Assembly: GCA_050084515.1 (NCBI GenBank)
Contig: CM114273.1
Location: 19,220,001-19,284,000 of the forward strand
Reading direction: 5' to 3'
Source of the DNA: Blasia pusilla
Lineage: Eukaryota > Marchantiophyta > Marchantiopsida > Blasiales
Length of the DNA stretch: 64,000 nucleotides
The notes under the pieces are model-generated. The model saw nothing but the letters and a program-made list of their open reading frames with translations, did not search any database and was not told the origin of the DNA. A program made the translations under genes and the position numbers. Positions 1 to 10,026 of the stretch are shown one piece after another (within the stretch, counting starts at the first letter, position 1; each line of letters starts with the position of its first letter).

Positions 1-518
1 GCATTAGCAAATCTGAATGCAATCCGTCGGACTCCGACGGGTTGCATCATTTAGCTCGTTCCTAGAATCCGACCTTGAGCTGTGACGACCCGTCGGAGTC
101 CGACGGGTTGCAGGAACCCTTGTAATTTCCTGAAGGGTTGAGTTTGGATGTGCAGGATTGTATCGAAGGGGAATGCCACACACCACTGGATCCAGGACTG
201 CGGTCGGGTGAGGAAGGTGCTTACGACGCACCCGGGAGAGTACAGGGGGTTCTTGGGCGATGCCCTTGTCAATCATATGCTTGCAAAGGGTGCTAAGATA
301 AAAAAAAGAAAACTTGGGCAAATAAGTTTATTTCCCAAGATGCAGCCGTAACCATCCTTTGCTGGTCGAAGATACAGGCCGCGAAGAAGAGCGCTGCACT
401 GGAGTTGGAGTGGAGGGAGAAAGTATCTGCGTCTGAGCACACGAAATTCATCCAAGCTGCAGTATGTGCAGCAACGAAATACACGGCGAGCAAGATGCAG
501 CGATACATCAGCATTCTC
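1..518 (+). pseudogene. Partial copy of the DGNHR-gene third exon with preceding intron palindromes
   Basis: This stretch is a close copy of 5526-6050. It holds two palindromic repeat units (about 19-46 and 88-113), an intron end with acceptor CAG at 153-155, and an exon from 156 that reads IVSKGNATHHWIQDC and onward until a run of eight A residues near 300. There the frame is lost relative to the continuing reading frame (SKIQAAKKSAALE...). Homology to the 5.5-kb copy stops abruptly near 515-520, where MULE transposase sequence begins on the minus strand. The upstream exons would lie outside the window. It is probably the broken end of a tandemly duplicated locus. Function is unknown. Confidence 0.6.
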
Positions 519-2596
519 ACCCTGAGCTACAACTTTACAAACAATTCTCAGCGTGAGCTTGATAAGACAAAATAGTGAACTCACCTGCCGCATGAAGTTT
601 CCCCATTGTCTCATACGTACACTCCACCAACTCAACCAAGAGCACAACTCTTTGTACTTCCCCTCAATCGCATGCTTCCTCCACCACCCATGAAGTTCTT
701 CCTGGCATTCCATGGCCTGCTTCAAGTTTTCTTTGCCCTGCGGCGTTGGAGTAGAGTGACATGCTCTGTCCTCTTATTCTCCTTGATGCAAGATTTGGTG
801 TACCGGGTCACAGATTGTTGCCAATGGAAGGAATCCAACCTTTCCCTCTCCGGTTGAACCTCTCCACCCCAAAACACTTCCCGGATAGCAATCCACCCAG
901 GTTGTGCATTGTCTGCCATGAACCCATAAATTTCCGGAGGTGGCCTTTTGTTTTCCTTCACCACCTCCAATAAGAGTAACCACCACATCTTCAAACTGCC
1001 AACGTCTTACGCGCTTTACTTCACGAGAAAAATATAGTTTTGAATCCCTTCTCCACATGGTCATAAACGTGAGCACCCATCGCCAACCATCCGTTCAAAG
1101 ACTCAGAGCAAATATCAAAGCTTACCCAGCTCCTCGTAAAGATCTCCCCTTCCTCATTCGATCTATAAGATCGAGGCCACTCGACGGACGTGTCGTTGAC
1201 ATTTTGAAGATATAGGCCCTGGATCCCTCGCCTCCTTGGCCCATGAACTGCCATCTCTGAATGAATGGAAATCTGGAGTTGGCCTTGATTCTGGCGATGG
1301 CATCCATTTCGGCCGTCTTTCCATCCAGAACTCGTATTTGACGCATCAAATTTCGGAAGCATTCAGGATCAATGAGAAATGCGAGATTTTCCCAGAGTTG
1401 TTTCTCCTCAACCGCCGTGATCTCGCCCTGTCCAGGGATTCCAAGAAATTGTTCACAAATTTGTGATGCCGTTGTGAGCTTGATCACTCCGGGCTTTGAA
1501 CCCGGAGAGTTTCTGTAGACCTCGGCTACTTTCTTTGCCATATCCTCCTTGATGTGTCTTTGAATTGCATCGGTCACAGGATGAGTGTGGGAGCCAACAT
1601 GAACTGCCAGCCTTGTGTACTCTGACGTGGAGCCCAAGTCGTGGACAATGAAAAATATGTATGCATGACACGCTCCAACGCAGAAGGGCGATGCCTGACA
1701 ATGAGGACATCGATGGCCTCCCAGCGGTATGGTGGCACCGACCTCGTATGGAATTTCTGTATTCTTGGGAGGGAATTGCGACGTATTGACTCGCCCGTTG
1801 CGCTCTAGATAAGGGCATGCTGGACTTCTACACTCCAAGGCTCCCACGCATTGGCGGCGGGAGACAATCCAAGGACCATCTGGAATGGAAGCACTAGTCC
1901 GTTGAAGCCTACACCATCGATGACAATCTGACTTTCTGTCCATACCCTTCAGGCGTCCTCCATCCTTCTTTTGAGCAGGAGCAGCAAGTGGAGGCAACTC
2001 AAAAATGCAATTACCATCGTGACGTGGCGGCGGCAAATGTCGACAAGAATGTGCTTGAACATTTTCAAGGCCAGAGACGAAAGCAAACTATTGCCTGATA
2101 CTCGCAAGAGGAACGAGTAGGCGGACAGAGGCCCCGATTGGTGTCCGACAGATCCACTGAGGTTGATAACATCCGGAATCTCTTCAGGAAGAACAACATT
2201 GTTACTGGCGTGCGGTGGGTTGGAGTTGGGCCGGATCTGCAGAGCTTGGAGTTGCAAACGAGAGCTCGGAGCACTAGGAAATTCTAGACCGTCTACTTGG
2301 GAAACATACGATTCAAAAGGTCGTAAACTCAGATTGACCATTTGCTATAGGTAGGAGATTCCATACTTTACGGTCTCGAGGTCACTTTGGTGGACTGTCT
2401 CACCTATTATGTCTTCCATACCGTCCACCCTAACATCTTTGGATACAAAGATGGTTCCAATTTGGAGAAGAAATCGAACATACAGAAAATTTTCATCCAC
2501 TGCTATGAAAGACTCACGAGCTTGGGGTCGAATGATTTCTGATTGAGGAAGGGCCGCCAGATGACTGCCAAAAGTGAGCTTAACATAATTATCCAT
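519..2596 (-). pseudogene. MULE-type transposase relic (N-terminus, zinc-finger-like part and DDE region)
   Basis: Read on the minus strand from an ATG at 2596, fragments in several frames make up a Mutator-like transposase. In order they are an N-terminal segment (2596-2260), a Cys/His-rich segment (CPHCQASPFC, about 1730-1670), a D-containing strand (SFDICSESLNGW, near 1110), and a block with GFMADNAQPGWIAIREVF followed by a SFHWQQSV-like motif. The last two match the second catalytic D and the FH signature of MULE transposases. A helical segment (ECQEELHGWWRKHAIEGKY) ends the piece near 590. The SWIM-containing C-terminus is missing because the homology switches at 519 to the duplicated plus-strand gene. 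Frame changes could be introns or damage. The same segments recur at 25800-26330, which supports a shared family. The MULE assignment is inferred from motifs. Confidence 0.65.
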
Positions 2597-2828
2597 TCCC
2601 AGAAATTTCGTACGGGAGGAGGGTGAGAATGAGAAAGAGAATGAGAATGAGAATTTATAGTGAATAGGAAAACAGATACTCCTGACAGATTTTTACTGAC
2701 AAGATGAATTCGGTAGGTGACATTGTCTGACACAATGGATCCAATTCTGTAACAATACATTCAATTCTGTTGCAATATGTTACCGGATTTGGGAAGCAGA
2801 GGGTTGCGAAGCACACTTCATTTTGTTG

Positions 2829-3430
2829 GAACCCGTCGGAGTCCTGGTAACTCAAAAATTACCACAAGCTAACCGAAGCCTCCAACCCGTCGGCTTCGGA
2901 CGGGTTGCACGCTTCTGCCAAACATGGTCAAAGCGAGCAACCCGTCGCTCTCCGACGAGTTGCTCGGATACCGCTCCTTCTTGCCCGAAGATGCTGGAGG
3001 CGTGCAAACCGTCTGTTCCCGACGAGTTCCACGGGTGCCGCACCTATTTGCCCAAAGACGGCGAGGCGTGCAACCCGTCGCCCTCCAACGGGTTGCGCAA
3101 GGGCCTCGCCTGGTGGTGCTTACATGAAGTGTGCAACCTGTCGGACCTCCGACGACTTGCGCGGGAAGCCCGCGTTCTTAACCCTTGACGAGGGAAGCGT
3201 GCAACCCAACGGTCTCCGACGGATTGAATGGGTACGTCCCGTTCCCGTCCCAAACACGGCGGAGGCGCGCAACATGTCGGTCTCCGACGGGTTGCGTGGG
3301 TACCTCGCGTTCTTGTCCGAAGATGACGAAGGCACTCAACCCGTCGGTCTCCGACAGGTTGCTCGCGCACGTGGCGACGTACCCAGGATGGCAAAGGCGC
3401 GCAACCTGTCGGACTCCGACGGGTTGCCAT
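2829..3430. repeat. Palindrome array 1, ten units, period about 66 bp
   Basis: Degenerate copies of a palindrome (consensus GCAACCCGTCGG-n-CCGACGGGTTGC) begin at about 2830, 2883, 2938, 3005, 3071, 3134, 3202, 3270, 3337 and 3402. After the first two the spacing is 63-68 bp. The 36-40 bp spacers are related but diverged (several contain TTGCCCAAAGA or TTGTCCGAAGA forms). The array lies between the divergent MULE transposase (minus) and the DGNHR gene (plus), so it occupies their shared 5' region. Because the unit has no stop codon in several frames, long ORFs run through it; I regard these as by-products. Confidence 0.9.
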
Positions 3431-3783
3431 TTTTCACCTCTGGACTTCCGTAACCTCCGGCACGTCGCCGTCGAACGGACGACGGGACCCAACGGTCAGC
3501 CCAACGGCTAGAAAAGTATAAATAGGGCAGAAATTGCTCATTTCCGATTTCTCATTTCGCGATCTCCATTCCTCACTCTTCCGCGCAGCAGCTGATCAGA
3601 TACCAAGGGGCGTTTCACATGGCGAGTCATCGCGAGTCGATAGGAGGGAACGAGAGCGAGACGGTTCGACTGAACTATCGCGAGATGATTCGAGCTACCC
3701 ATCAAGGCGACTCATCTTGACATCAGCAAGGCGACTGATCAAGGGATTCATCGTGGACATAGGTGGAGGCATTTCCGGAAAAA

Positions 3784-4976
3784 ATGACGAGGAAAAAATC
3801 ACAAGCCAACAAGTCTGGGAGCTTCACTCCGAAGTCCATTAGGACTCCTGCGTCCGCATCTCCAGGGCCTCGTTCGGCGAATGAAATTAGGCAACAGGAA
3901 ATCAAGGAGCGGGAAAGGGAAGCGGAGATGCACAACCAAGTGCTTCTTGCGAGACGTGTTCAAGAGGCGCTCGATAAACAGAACGCAGAGGCTGAGACGT
4001 CGCAGGCCTTGAAGAAAAGGATCGCCGACGAAAAGAGAGAAAAGAAGCGTCTAGACGCGTCGGTGAGGAGAGCAGAATTGGCTAAAGCGAGGAGGGAAAA
4101 AGCAATAGCCATTGACGATAGCCCTGCCCGTTCAACCGTAAGTGTTGAGATGCGGGAAATGTCCCCCATGAAGTCCGGGGACACAATCAACATAGTGGAA
4201 ACGCCAGAAGTTCAAATCGATGATGACGAGGTCATGAGGACCGCCTGTGTGGAGATGGTGGACATGGCCGAAGAAGCCGGAGAGCGGTCATTCTCAACTC
4301 CAAGCCCGGCGGAGGACATCGACCTCTATCGGATCGACGATTTCCCAGTCGATTTTCCAGCTTCTGTCTCAGACAAGTTGGCTGGTCAAGAAACCGACCC
4401 CATTTTCAAGCGGGTAAGAGAGGATCTGGGTTTTTTGAATTATGTGAATTGCAATTCATTGGGAATTCAGTGTAGCTTATTGATCTTGTCCCGGTTCTGA
4501 GAGGTGGTAAAGCAGATGGCACTCATGGAGGGCCACAACGCCCCGAGGATTCCACTCTGCCGATTGCGGACAATGGAATACGTCTGCGAAATTCAGTCCG
4601 ACGAGGACATCGCAAAGCTTAAACAATTGGCGGCGATAGCATCCTACGTTGACAGCTTTCCTCCCTTCTATGTTCAGCCTTACGAAGAGCATGGAACCCA
4701 AGCTCTGGTTACGGAGGAGGACTTGGAAAAGCTCGACACATTCTGGAGGATGCGAGACCAGGATTTCAGAAGGCAAGTTGAGGGCACGGAATTCAGCTGG
4801 ATGAGGAATCTGCATTTCTTCATCTGGGATGGAAATCACAGGTTCATGGCGTGGACCAATTTTGCGGAGGAGCGGCCCAACTCATTGGAGGCACATTTTT
4901 GCGTGAAGGCAGTGGTCCTTCACCCATTCCCTCATCACACGGCGACGGTGGAGATGGCAATGCATGCCATGAACAC
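3784..4976 (+). CDS. Exons 1-2 of an unknown gene: coiled coil plus DGNHR (ParB/sulfiredoxin-like) motif
   Basis: I do not recognise the gene. Exon 1 starts at ATG 3784 (MTRKKSQANKSG) and ends at 4413 before GTAAGA, giving 210 residues: a basic N-terminus, a long charged coiled coil (about residues 20-110, EIKEREREAEMH...), and an acidic tail. Exon 2 begins at about 4504 or 4516 and ends at 4976 before GTGAGT. It carries IWDGNHRFMAW (4822-4857), which resembles the DGxHR motif of ParB/sulfiredoxin-fold domains. Splicing 4976 to 5699 keeps the frame (HAMNT-IVSEGN), which supports the gene model. It is divergent from the MULE transposase, with palindrome array 1 between them, and intron 2 is filled with palindrome array 2. 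It may be a transposon accessory protein. The similarity rests on one short motif, so a ParB-like nuclease or DNA-binding role is only a possibility. Confidence 0.6.
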
Positions 4977-5698
4977 GTGAGTATGTTTAACACTTACGCA
5001 ACTCGTCGGACTCCGACGAGTTGCTCGATTGATGAATGGGTTAGGTTTTTTTTTGCCGAAAGCAACTCATCGGACTCCGACGGGTTGCTCGACTCGACGC
5101 TTTTTCGGATGTTTTTTTAAGAATGCAACTTGCCGGACTCCGACGAGTTGTTCGATTCACCAAAGATTTAATTAGTTTTTGGCCCAAAGCAAACCGTTGG
5201 AGTCCGATGGGTTGCTCGACTCGCCGCCTTGTCATGATGTTTTTTGAAGAATGCAACTCGTTGGACTCCGACGAGTTGTTCGACTGACCGCAGTTTTAGA
5301 ATGTTTTTTGCCCAAAGCAACCCGTCGGAGTCCGACGGGTTGCTTGCCTCGAAACTGTTTTTGGCGAATCAACTCGTCGGAGTCCGACGGGTTGCATTCA
5401 TAAGTTGGTTCCCCAAATTTCGCATCAAATTGCAAGTTTCCATTCAATTGCGCAACCTGTCGGACTCTGACGGGTTGCTATGTTCACGTTAGTATGTTCA
5501 GTTGACTCCGACGGGTTGAAACCAGGCATTAGCAAATCTGAATGCAATCCGTCGGACTCCGACGGGTTGCATCATTCAGCTCGTTGCTAGAATCTGACCT
5601 TGAGATGTGACGACCCGTCGGAGTCCGACGGGTTGTAGGAACCCATGTAACTTACAAATTTTCTGACGGGTTGAGTTTGGATGTGCAGGATTGTATCG
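4977..5698 (+). other. Intron 2 of the DGNHR gene, filled by a palindrome array
   Basis: The donor is GTGAGT at 4977 and the acceptor GTGCAG ends at 5698. Joining the flanking exons restores one reading frame. The 722-nt intron is mostly composed of palindrome units. Confidence 0.65.
4998..5640. repeat. Palindrome array 2, about eleven units, period 64 bp
   Basis: Units start at 4999, 5063, 5126, 5190, 5254, 5318, 5370 and 5453, with further units near 5499, 5542 and 5611. The first six are spaced 63-64 bp apart. The unit at 5317-5343 is a perfect 13+1+13 inverted repeat. Sequence just before the units alternates between forms ending AAAG and AATG, which suggests a 128-bp higher-order repeat. 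Both arms vary together in places (ACTCG with CGAGT, ACCCG with CGGGT), as expected if dyad symmetry is maintained. Confidence 0.92.
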
Positions 5699-6050
5699 GA
5701 GGGGAATGTCACCCACCACTGGATCCAGGACTGCGATCGGGTGAGGAAGGTGCTTACGACGCACCCGAGAGTCTGAGGGATTCTTGGGCGATGCCCTTGT
5801 CAATCAGATGCTTGCAAAGGGTGCTCAGATTAAAAAAAGAAAACTTGGGCAAATAAGTTTATTTCCCAAGATGCAGCCGTAACCATCCTTTGCTGGTCGA
5901 AGATACAGGCCGCGAAGAAGAGCGCTGCATTGGAGCTGGAGCGGAGGGAGAAGGTATCTGCGTCTGAGCGCGTGAAATTCATCCAAGCTGTAGTATCTGC
6001 AGCAACGAAATACATGGCGAGCAAGATGCAGCGATACATCGGCATTCTCA
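5526..6050 (+). repeat. Direct repeat of window positions 1-518
   Basis: The two copies align almost base for base from GCATTAGCAAATCTGAATGC to the CATTCTC block. The second copy has a short deletion in the exon near 5770 and one fewer A in the poly-A run. They are arranged head to tail about 5.5 kb apart, indicating a segmental or tandem duplication of this locus. Confidence 0.85.
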
Positions 6051-7067
6051 ACCCCAAACTTGGTCCGGAGTTCTACAAGGAGCTGAAGGCGATTATCAAG
6101 CGCCAGCGGAAAAGGGATGAAGATCCGCATGGTCGGATTGGGGAGAAAGTGTCCCTGGATCGCGTGCATCGGTTTGCGTTGTCCGGCATAAGCGAGTTTA
6201 GGAGGATCCGACTGATGAAAATAAGTCTCGAGGGCACAGAGGCCTAGAAGAGGGCGGCACACCATCCTCCTGGTGTGTCCGATCCAGTGATCTCCCACTG
6301 GCTACGCGAATGATCGTTCTGGGACGCGTTGCGGGTTATCGGGAAGTCCGTGCTGGACGGTCTGCAAGCGGAGCTCAGAAGATTAGAGCCCATCCCGGAT
6401 GAAGCAAACCTTGAAAGTTCTGGAGATTTCGAGGTTTGGCTCGACGACATCCGGGACAAGCCAACCAAAAACCCAGGATTCAAGACAATGTTCAAGGTTT
6501 GCGTCCTCCCTCAAGCAGAGCTTGACAAAGAAGTAGAGGGGAACAAACGGGATCAAGCGAAGAAGAAGCGAGATCTACAGGAGCAGACGGCCGATTCTGT
6601 TCGACTAAAAGCTACCCAACGGATGGTCTTCGTACCTCGCCCGGTGTAAGAATGCAGTACGTGGGGAAAATTACCGGCGACCTTTGAAATTTTGGGCCGC
6701 CACGGATGCTGAGAGACATTCTCCATGTACGACATGGAGATGGGGCAACACATGTCCGATTGGGAGGTGGAGAATTGCCCCATTTGGATCGACTTCAACG
6801 ACCCTGAAGACATCCCCGATAAGGATTTACGAGTGCTTCATGATGCAGTGGCCTCAGGACAAGACGACATCCCCAATTTCGTGCAGCCTAGACTTCGGAG
6901 GAGGAGATGCAGAAGAGCAGGCCCACGAGATAGCTGAGTTGGCTTCCAAGGTCCGCACAGCCAAAGACAAATCCACAACGGGTCTCAAAGGCAAGGCGAG
7001 GGGAAGGAAAAATTCAGAGGCCGAGTCTTCCCAAAGAGAGGCTGAAGATTCAACGCCAGAGGCGTAA
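5699..7067 (+). pseudogene. C-terminal part of the DGNHR gene, frame-damaged
   Basis: This continues from exon 2 at acceptor 5698. It reads IVSEGNVTHHWIQDC, then an indel near 5770 and the A-run near 5830 break the frame. A 100-residue stretch follows to 6246 (AAKKSAALELERREK..., rich in Lys/Arg and helical), then RVIGKSVLDGLQAELRRLE to 6649, with an in-frame TGA near 6310. The end is an acidic segment (WEVENCPIWIDFNDPEDI) and a Ser/Glu-rich tail ending at 7067, with a frame change near 6890. Some breaks may be introns. No catalytic motif is visible in this half. The protein family is unknown to me. Confidence 0.45.
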
Positions 7068-8056
7068 TCGCCCCGGCGGCGGGAGAGAGGGTCGACCAGG
7101 TCCTCGGCGAAAAAACCCCACCAGTCTGAGGTCATAGAGACCCGACAAGCCGTCCGCAGACTCGGGAGAAGCGGAAGCGAGAGGTGCCAGGGTTGTCCCA
7201 AGGAGAATACAGTCCATCATCCTTGGGAAGACACAGACAAACAACGACCCGAACAAGCTTCCTCCTTCAATTCACTCCTTTACTGGATGAGCTGAAGAGC
7301 TTCAGTTCTCAAGCACTAACTTTATTGACTAACTACAACTACACTATCTTTCCGAGTACAAAAGAATAAAAGGATTTTCTTCCCTCTTGGAAAAGACTCT
7401 TCTCAAGTGCAAACGAAGACTCTTGCGAAGCTTGAATAACAAAGCTCCAACGAAGACCTCAAAGAGATCTTGAGAATGGCGGCTCACCCTACTTTCAGAA
7501 CTGAATCTGTCATGGCAGGTTACTCACTGTCTAACAGCTTTCCTACACTCTTCTTGATTATCTTTTGGAATTTCAAAATCACAAGACTCAACTCTCATCC
7601 CTACTGCAACCCAATAAGGTTTTACACTCAACTCCGCACATCAGAAAGCATGAGAGACGACACTTCAACTACATCAAAAAGTGGAAAGAACTAGAAAGTA
7701 TTGCAAGCTTCAGAAAGTACAAGACTCTTTGGCTTGGATCATCCCCAAAGAACTCCTTACACAACTCACCAAGACTACTAGTAAACTCAAGATACAAGGG
7801 AATGACCCCTTCTCTTTCTAATTTGCTCTTTAAATAGTCTTTTACAATTCATGATTGATCTTCCTATTCCACTCTAGATTCTAACTGATAATCCTACCCT
7901 CCTAGTTCAGATTCTCCAACCCTTCACCTTCCTAAGTTGGTTGGTTGCCCTGGCAAGTTATTTCTGCTTCCTTTTGAATCGTTGCGCCGCTCCATTTTTG
8001 GCTTCCGAAACCGCGGCGACGATTCTTTACTTACAGTCTTCGCGGTCTTCGCAGTC
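7068..8056. repeat. Dispersed repeat related to 61740-62250; no gene seen
   Basis: The stretch CCTACTTTCAGAACTGAATC... at 7487-7560, and several blocks around it, match 61900-61990 in the same order and orientation at roughly 70 percent by eye. At 61.6-62.8 kb the related sequence is part of an insertion into a copia gag, so this is probably a copy of a non-coding mobile element. No convincing ORF is present. Confidence 0.4.
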
Positions 8057-8182
8057 CTATCTTCGTGATCCTATCTTCGTGATCCTATCTTCACGATCCT
8101 ATCTTTGTGATCTTATCTTTGCGATACTATCTTTGTGATCCTATCTTCGCGATACTATCTTTGTGATCCTATCTTCGCAACC
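8057..8182. repeat. 14-bp minisatellite, nine units
   Basis: Nine head-to-tail units of CTATCTTCGTGATC, with substitutions (TTTG, TTCA, ATAC variants), fill exactly 126 bp. Confidence 0.9.
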
Positions 8183-8429
8183 CTTCTCGTACCGACTGTG
8201 GTCTCACGTTCTTATCATACAATCTCTTTCTTTGTGCTTGGACTATGTTCGTATGGCTAAGAGCAAGATGTCTTACCTCCTCCATGGCTACTAAGTCTTT
8301 GTTCCTCTTTTTGGTGAAAGGAAGCTCTTCTTTGTCCCTTTCTTCTTCCAGAATCCGGTAGGTGGGCACATCCCATTCAATTGGAATAAGGGGTTGAATC
8401 CCATACATATCACAAGTCTCAATGAGAGA

Positions 8430-9195
8430 GAGTGTAGATTGAGTGCCGCATATTGAGTTGAGTGATTGAGTGATTACTTGCAAGAGTGAGGGTGATCGCG
8501 TGAGAGGGGCAAGAGGGTCATCACGGTGTCCTTTTGGGACTTTAAGAGGCAAGGTGGTGGACCTGGGAGTAGCTCTAGAGGGTTTACGCGGAATGGCATG
8601 AGGTTTCAAGGGTGGAAAAAAGTGGTGTGGTGCGGCAACTTGGCTGATCTATTGTATCATCGATAGACATACCCTCAAATCTGGACATCCCACACAAGTC
8701 TATGTCCTCTAAACCCATATATCAACGGTGCTCTCAGCATCTGCACAAAACCCAATTTCCCCAAATAACTGCCCAATACCTGGAATTCCCTCACACGTGC
8801 AGGGTAAAAGACTAGGATGGGTAACATGAACCAATATTGTTGTCGCTCCTCAGCAACTTCCAATCTCGACCCCAACTCGGTCGTGAAGACAAACTCCACC
8901 AATCCGCAAGTCGTACTCCTCTCGTATTCACGATGCTCAAATCTCCTCAGTGTGCGGTGCAAATCTAATGGTATGGTGTGGCAGTGGCGGCACGGAATGG
9001 CTACAAACGGCACTGCACTCAGGAATGGGATGCGGCATTCTGCGGCATGCCCTCCTCAAAAAACACACACTCTGCTCCCTAGTGATGGTGCGGCTCCGCG
9101 GTCAAGACGATGCGGTGTGGCCACAAGCAGCACAACACGGCAATGGGCGGCGGTACTCGATCGTCGTTGAGCGGCTACCAATCACTACATAACAA
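8430..9195. mobile_element. Rearranged 5' fragment of the methyltransferase-bearing gypsy family
   Basis: 8430-8620 matches 46145-46340 (leader and gag start) in the plus orientation. 8620-9195 matches 46135-45510 in the opposite orientation, for example around 8813-8890 versus 45870-45930. The two halves therefore meet at an inversion junction near 8620. ORFs crossing this region are not meaningful. Confidence 0.65.
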
Positions 9196-9404
9196 ATCGA
9201 AAAGAAAATTATGACCCCATCAATCCAAAAGAAGGTAACATGTCTTCGATGGCAAAGTAGTGGCCGACAACTATGTGGCGGCAGTGGCGTCTGAATTATA
9301 GTAGATGATGTGTTCCGACCGTTGAAAGTGGAACGACTATCAATTGGCTAACGGCGCAAGTGGAAGGTATCGGACGGGAATGGATGGAAGTCCATCGAAC
9401 CCAA

Positions 9405-9735
9405 GCAGTTAGTCCAAGGTTGCATGTGGACAAAGTCCATGTCCGTGGACTTATGTCCGTCCTATGGAAGAACTTGTATGTATGGGCCCCACCTTTCCCT
9501 TCTTTCTCATTCCCCTTACTTGCCTTCGTGTTCCATACTCCCCCATTTCTTCCTCCCTCCACCTCCACTCCCTCCTCCCTCATTGCTCCTCTCGTCCTTG
9601 CCTTGCCTTCCATCATGGACTAAAAGTGTGGGTCCCACCTCTTCGAACCCATGTCCGTGGATATGTCCATCCATGTCAGTCCTAAGGAAGGACTTGTCCA
9701 TTTTGGTGCAACCATAAGTTAGTCAAGGAAAAAAC
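9405..9735. mobile_element. Candidate MITE-like insertion with terminal inverted repeats
   Basis: Starts GGTTGCATGTGGACAAAGTCC near 9418 and ends with the approximate reverse complement (GGACTTGTCC...TGCAACC) near 9712. Both ends share CATGTCCGTGGA. Related flanks GTTAGTCCAAGG and GTTAGTCAAGG lie just outside. The interior is T/C-rich and non-coding. Confidence 0.35.
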
Positions 9736-9782
9736 GGTGCGGTGACTATAGTCACGAAAGAGTCGTTGGCTGCACGCGGACC

Positions 9783-9945
9783 GCGAGCCAAAAAGAAACG
9801 AAGGGGAAACCTGCTCTCTCAGGTTATCCATGGCCTCAACAGGTCATCCTCAACCTCTTGACTTTGTCCTGTAGTATCTTCAAAGGTGCTCTACTAGATC
9901 TCGTTGATCTATCCTAATAGACGTGACACCTTTGACGTCTCTAAG
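9783..9945 (-). mobile_element. LTR fragment of the methyltransferase-bearing gypsy family
   Basis: In reverse complement this matches the LTR-like repeats at 44080-44210 and 53670-53800: the stretches around GATCTAGTAGAG, AGGACA, GAGAGCAGGTTTCCCCTTCG and TTTCGGCTC occur in the same order. Confidence 0.65.
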
Positions 9946-10026
9946 CGCCGGAGAACCCATGATTCATCCGCCTCACTTCTCCACCACGCTTCATTGTGTT
10001 GGGTTTACATGAGATCAACATAGGGA

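Noticed and set aside
2829-3430. CRISPR-like array (palindromic repeat with regular spacers)
   Set aside because: Repeats are degenerate, spacers are related to each other, no Cas genes are present, and the genome is clearly eukaryotic. It is a phased minisatellite-like array.
2905-3453. 182-codon ORF as a protein gene
   Set aside because: It consists of palindrome units; open frames exist on both strands for the same reason. Kept only as an observation.
8169-8609. 146-codon minus-strand ORF
   Set aside because: It crosses the minisatellite edge and an antisense copy of the gypsy gag leader; no family match.
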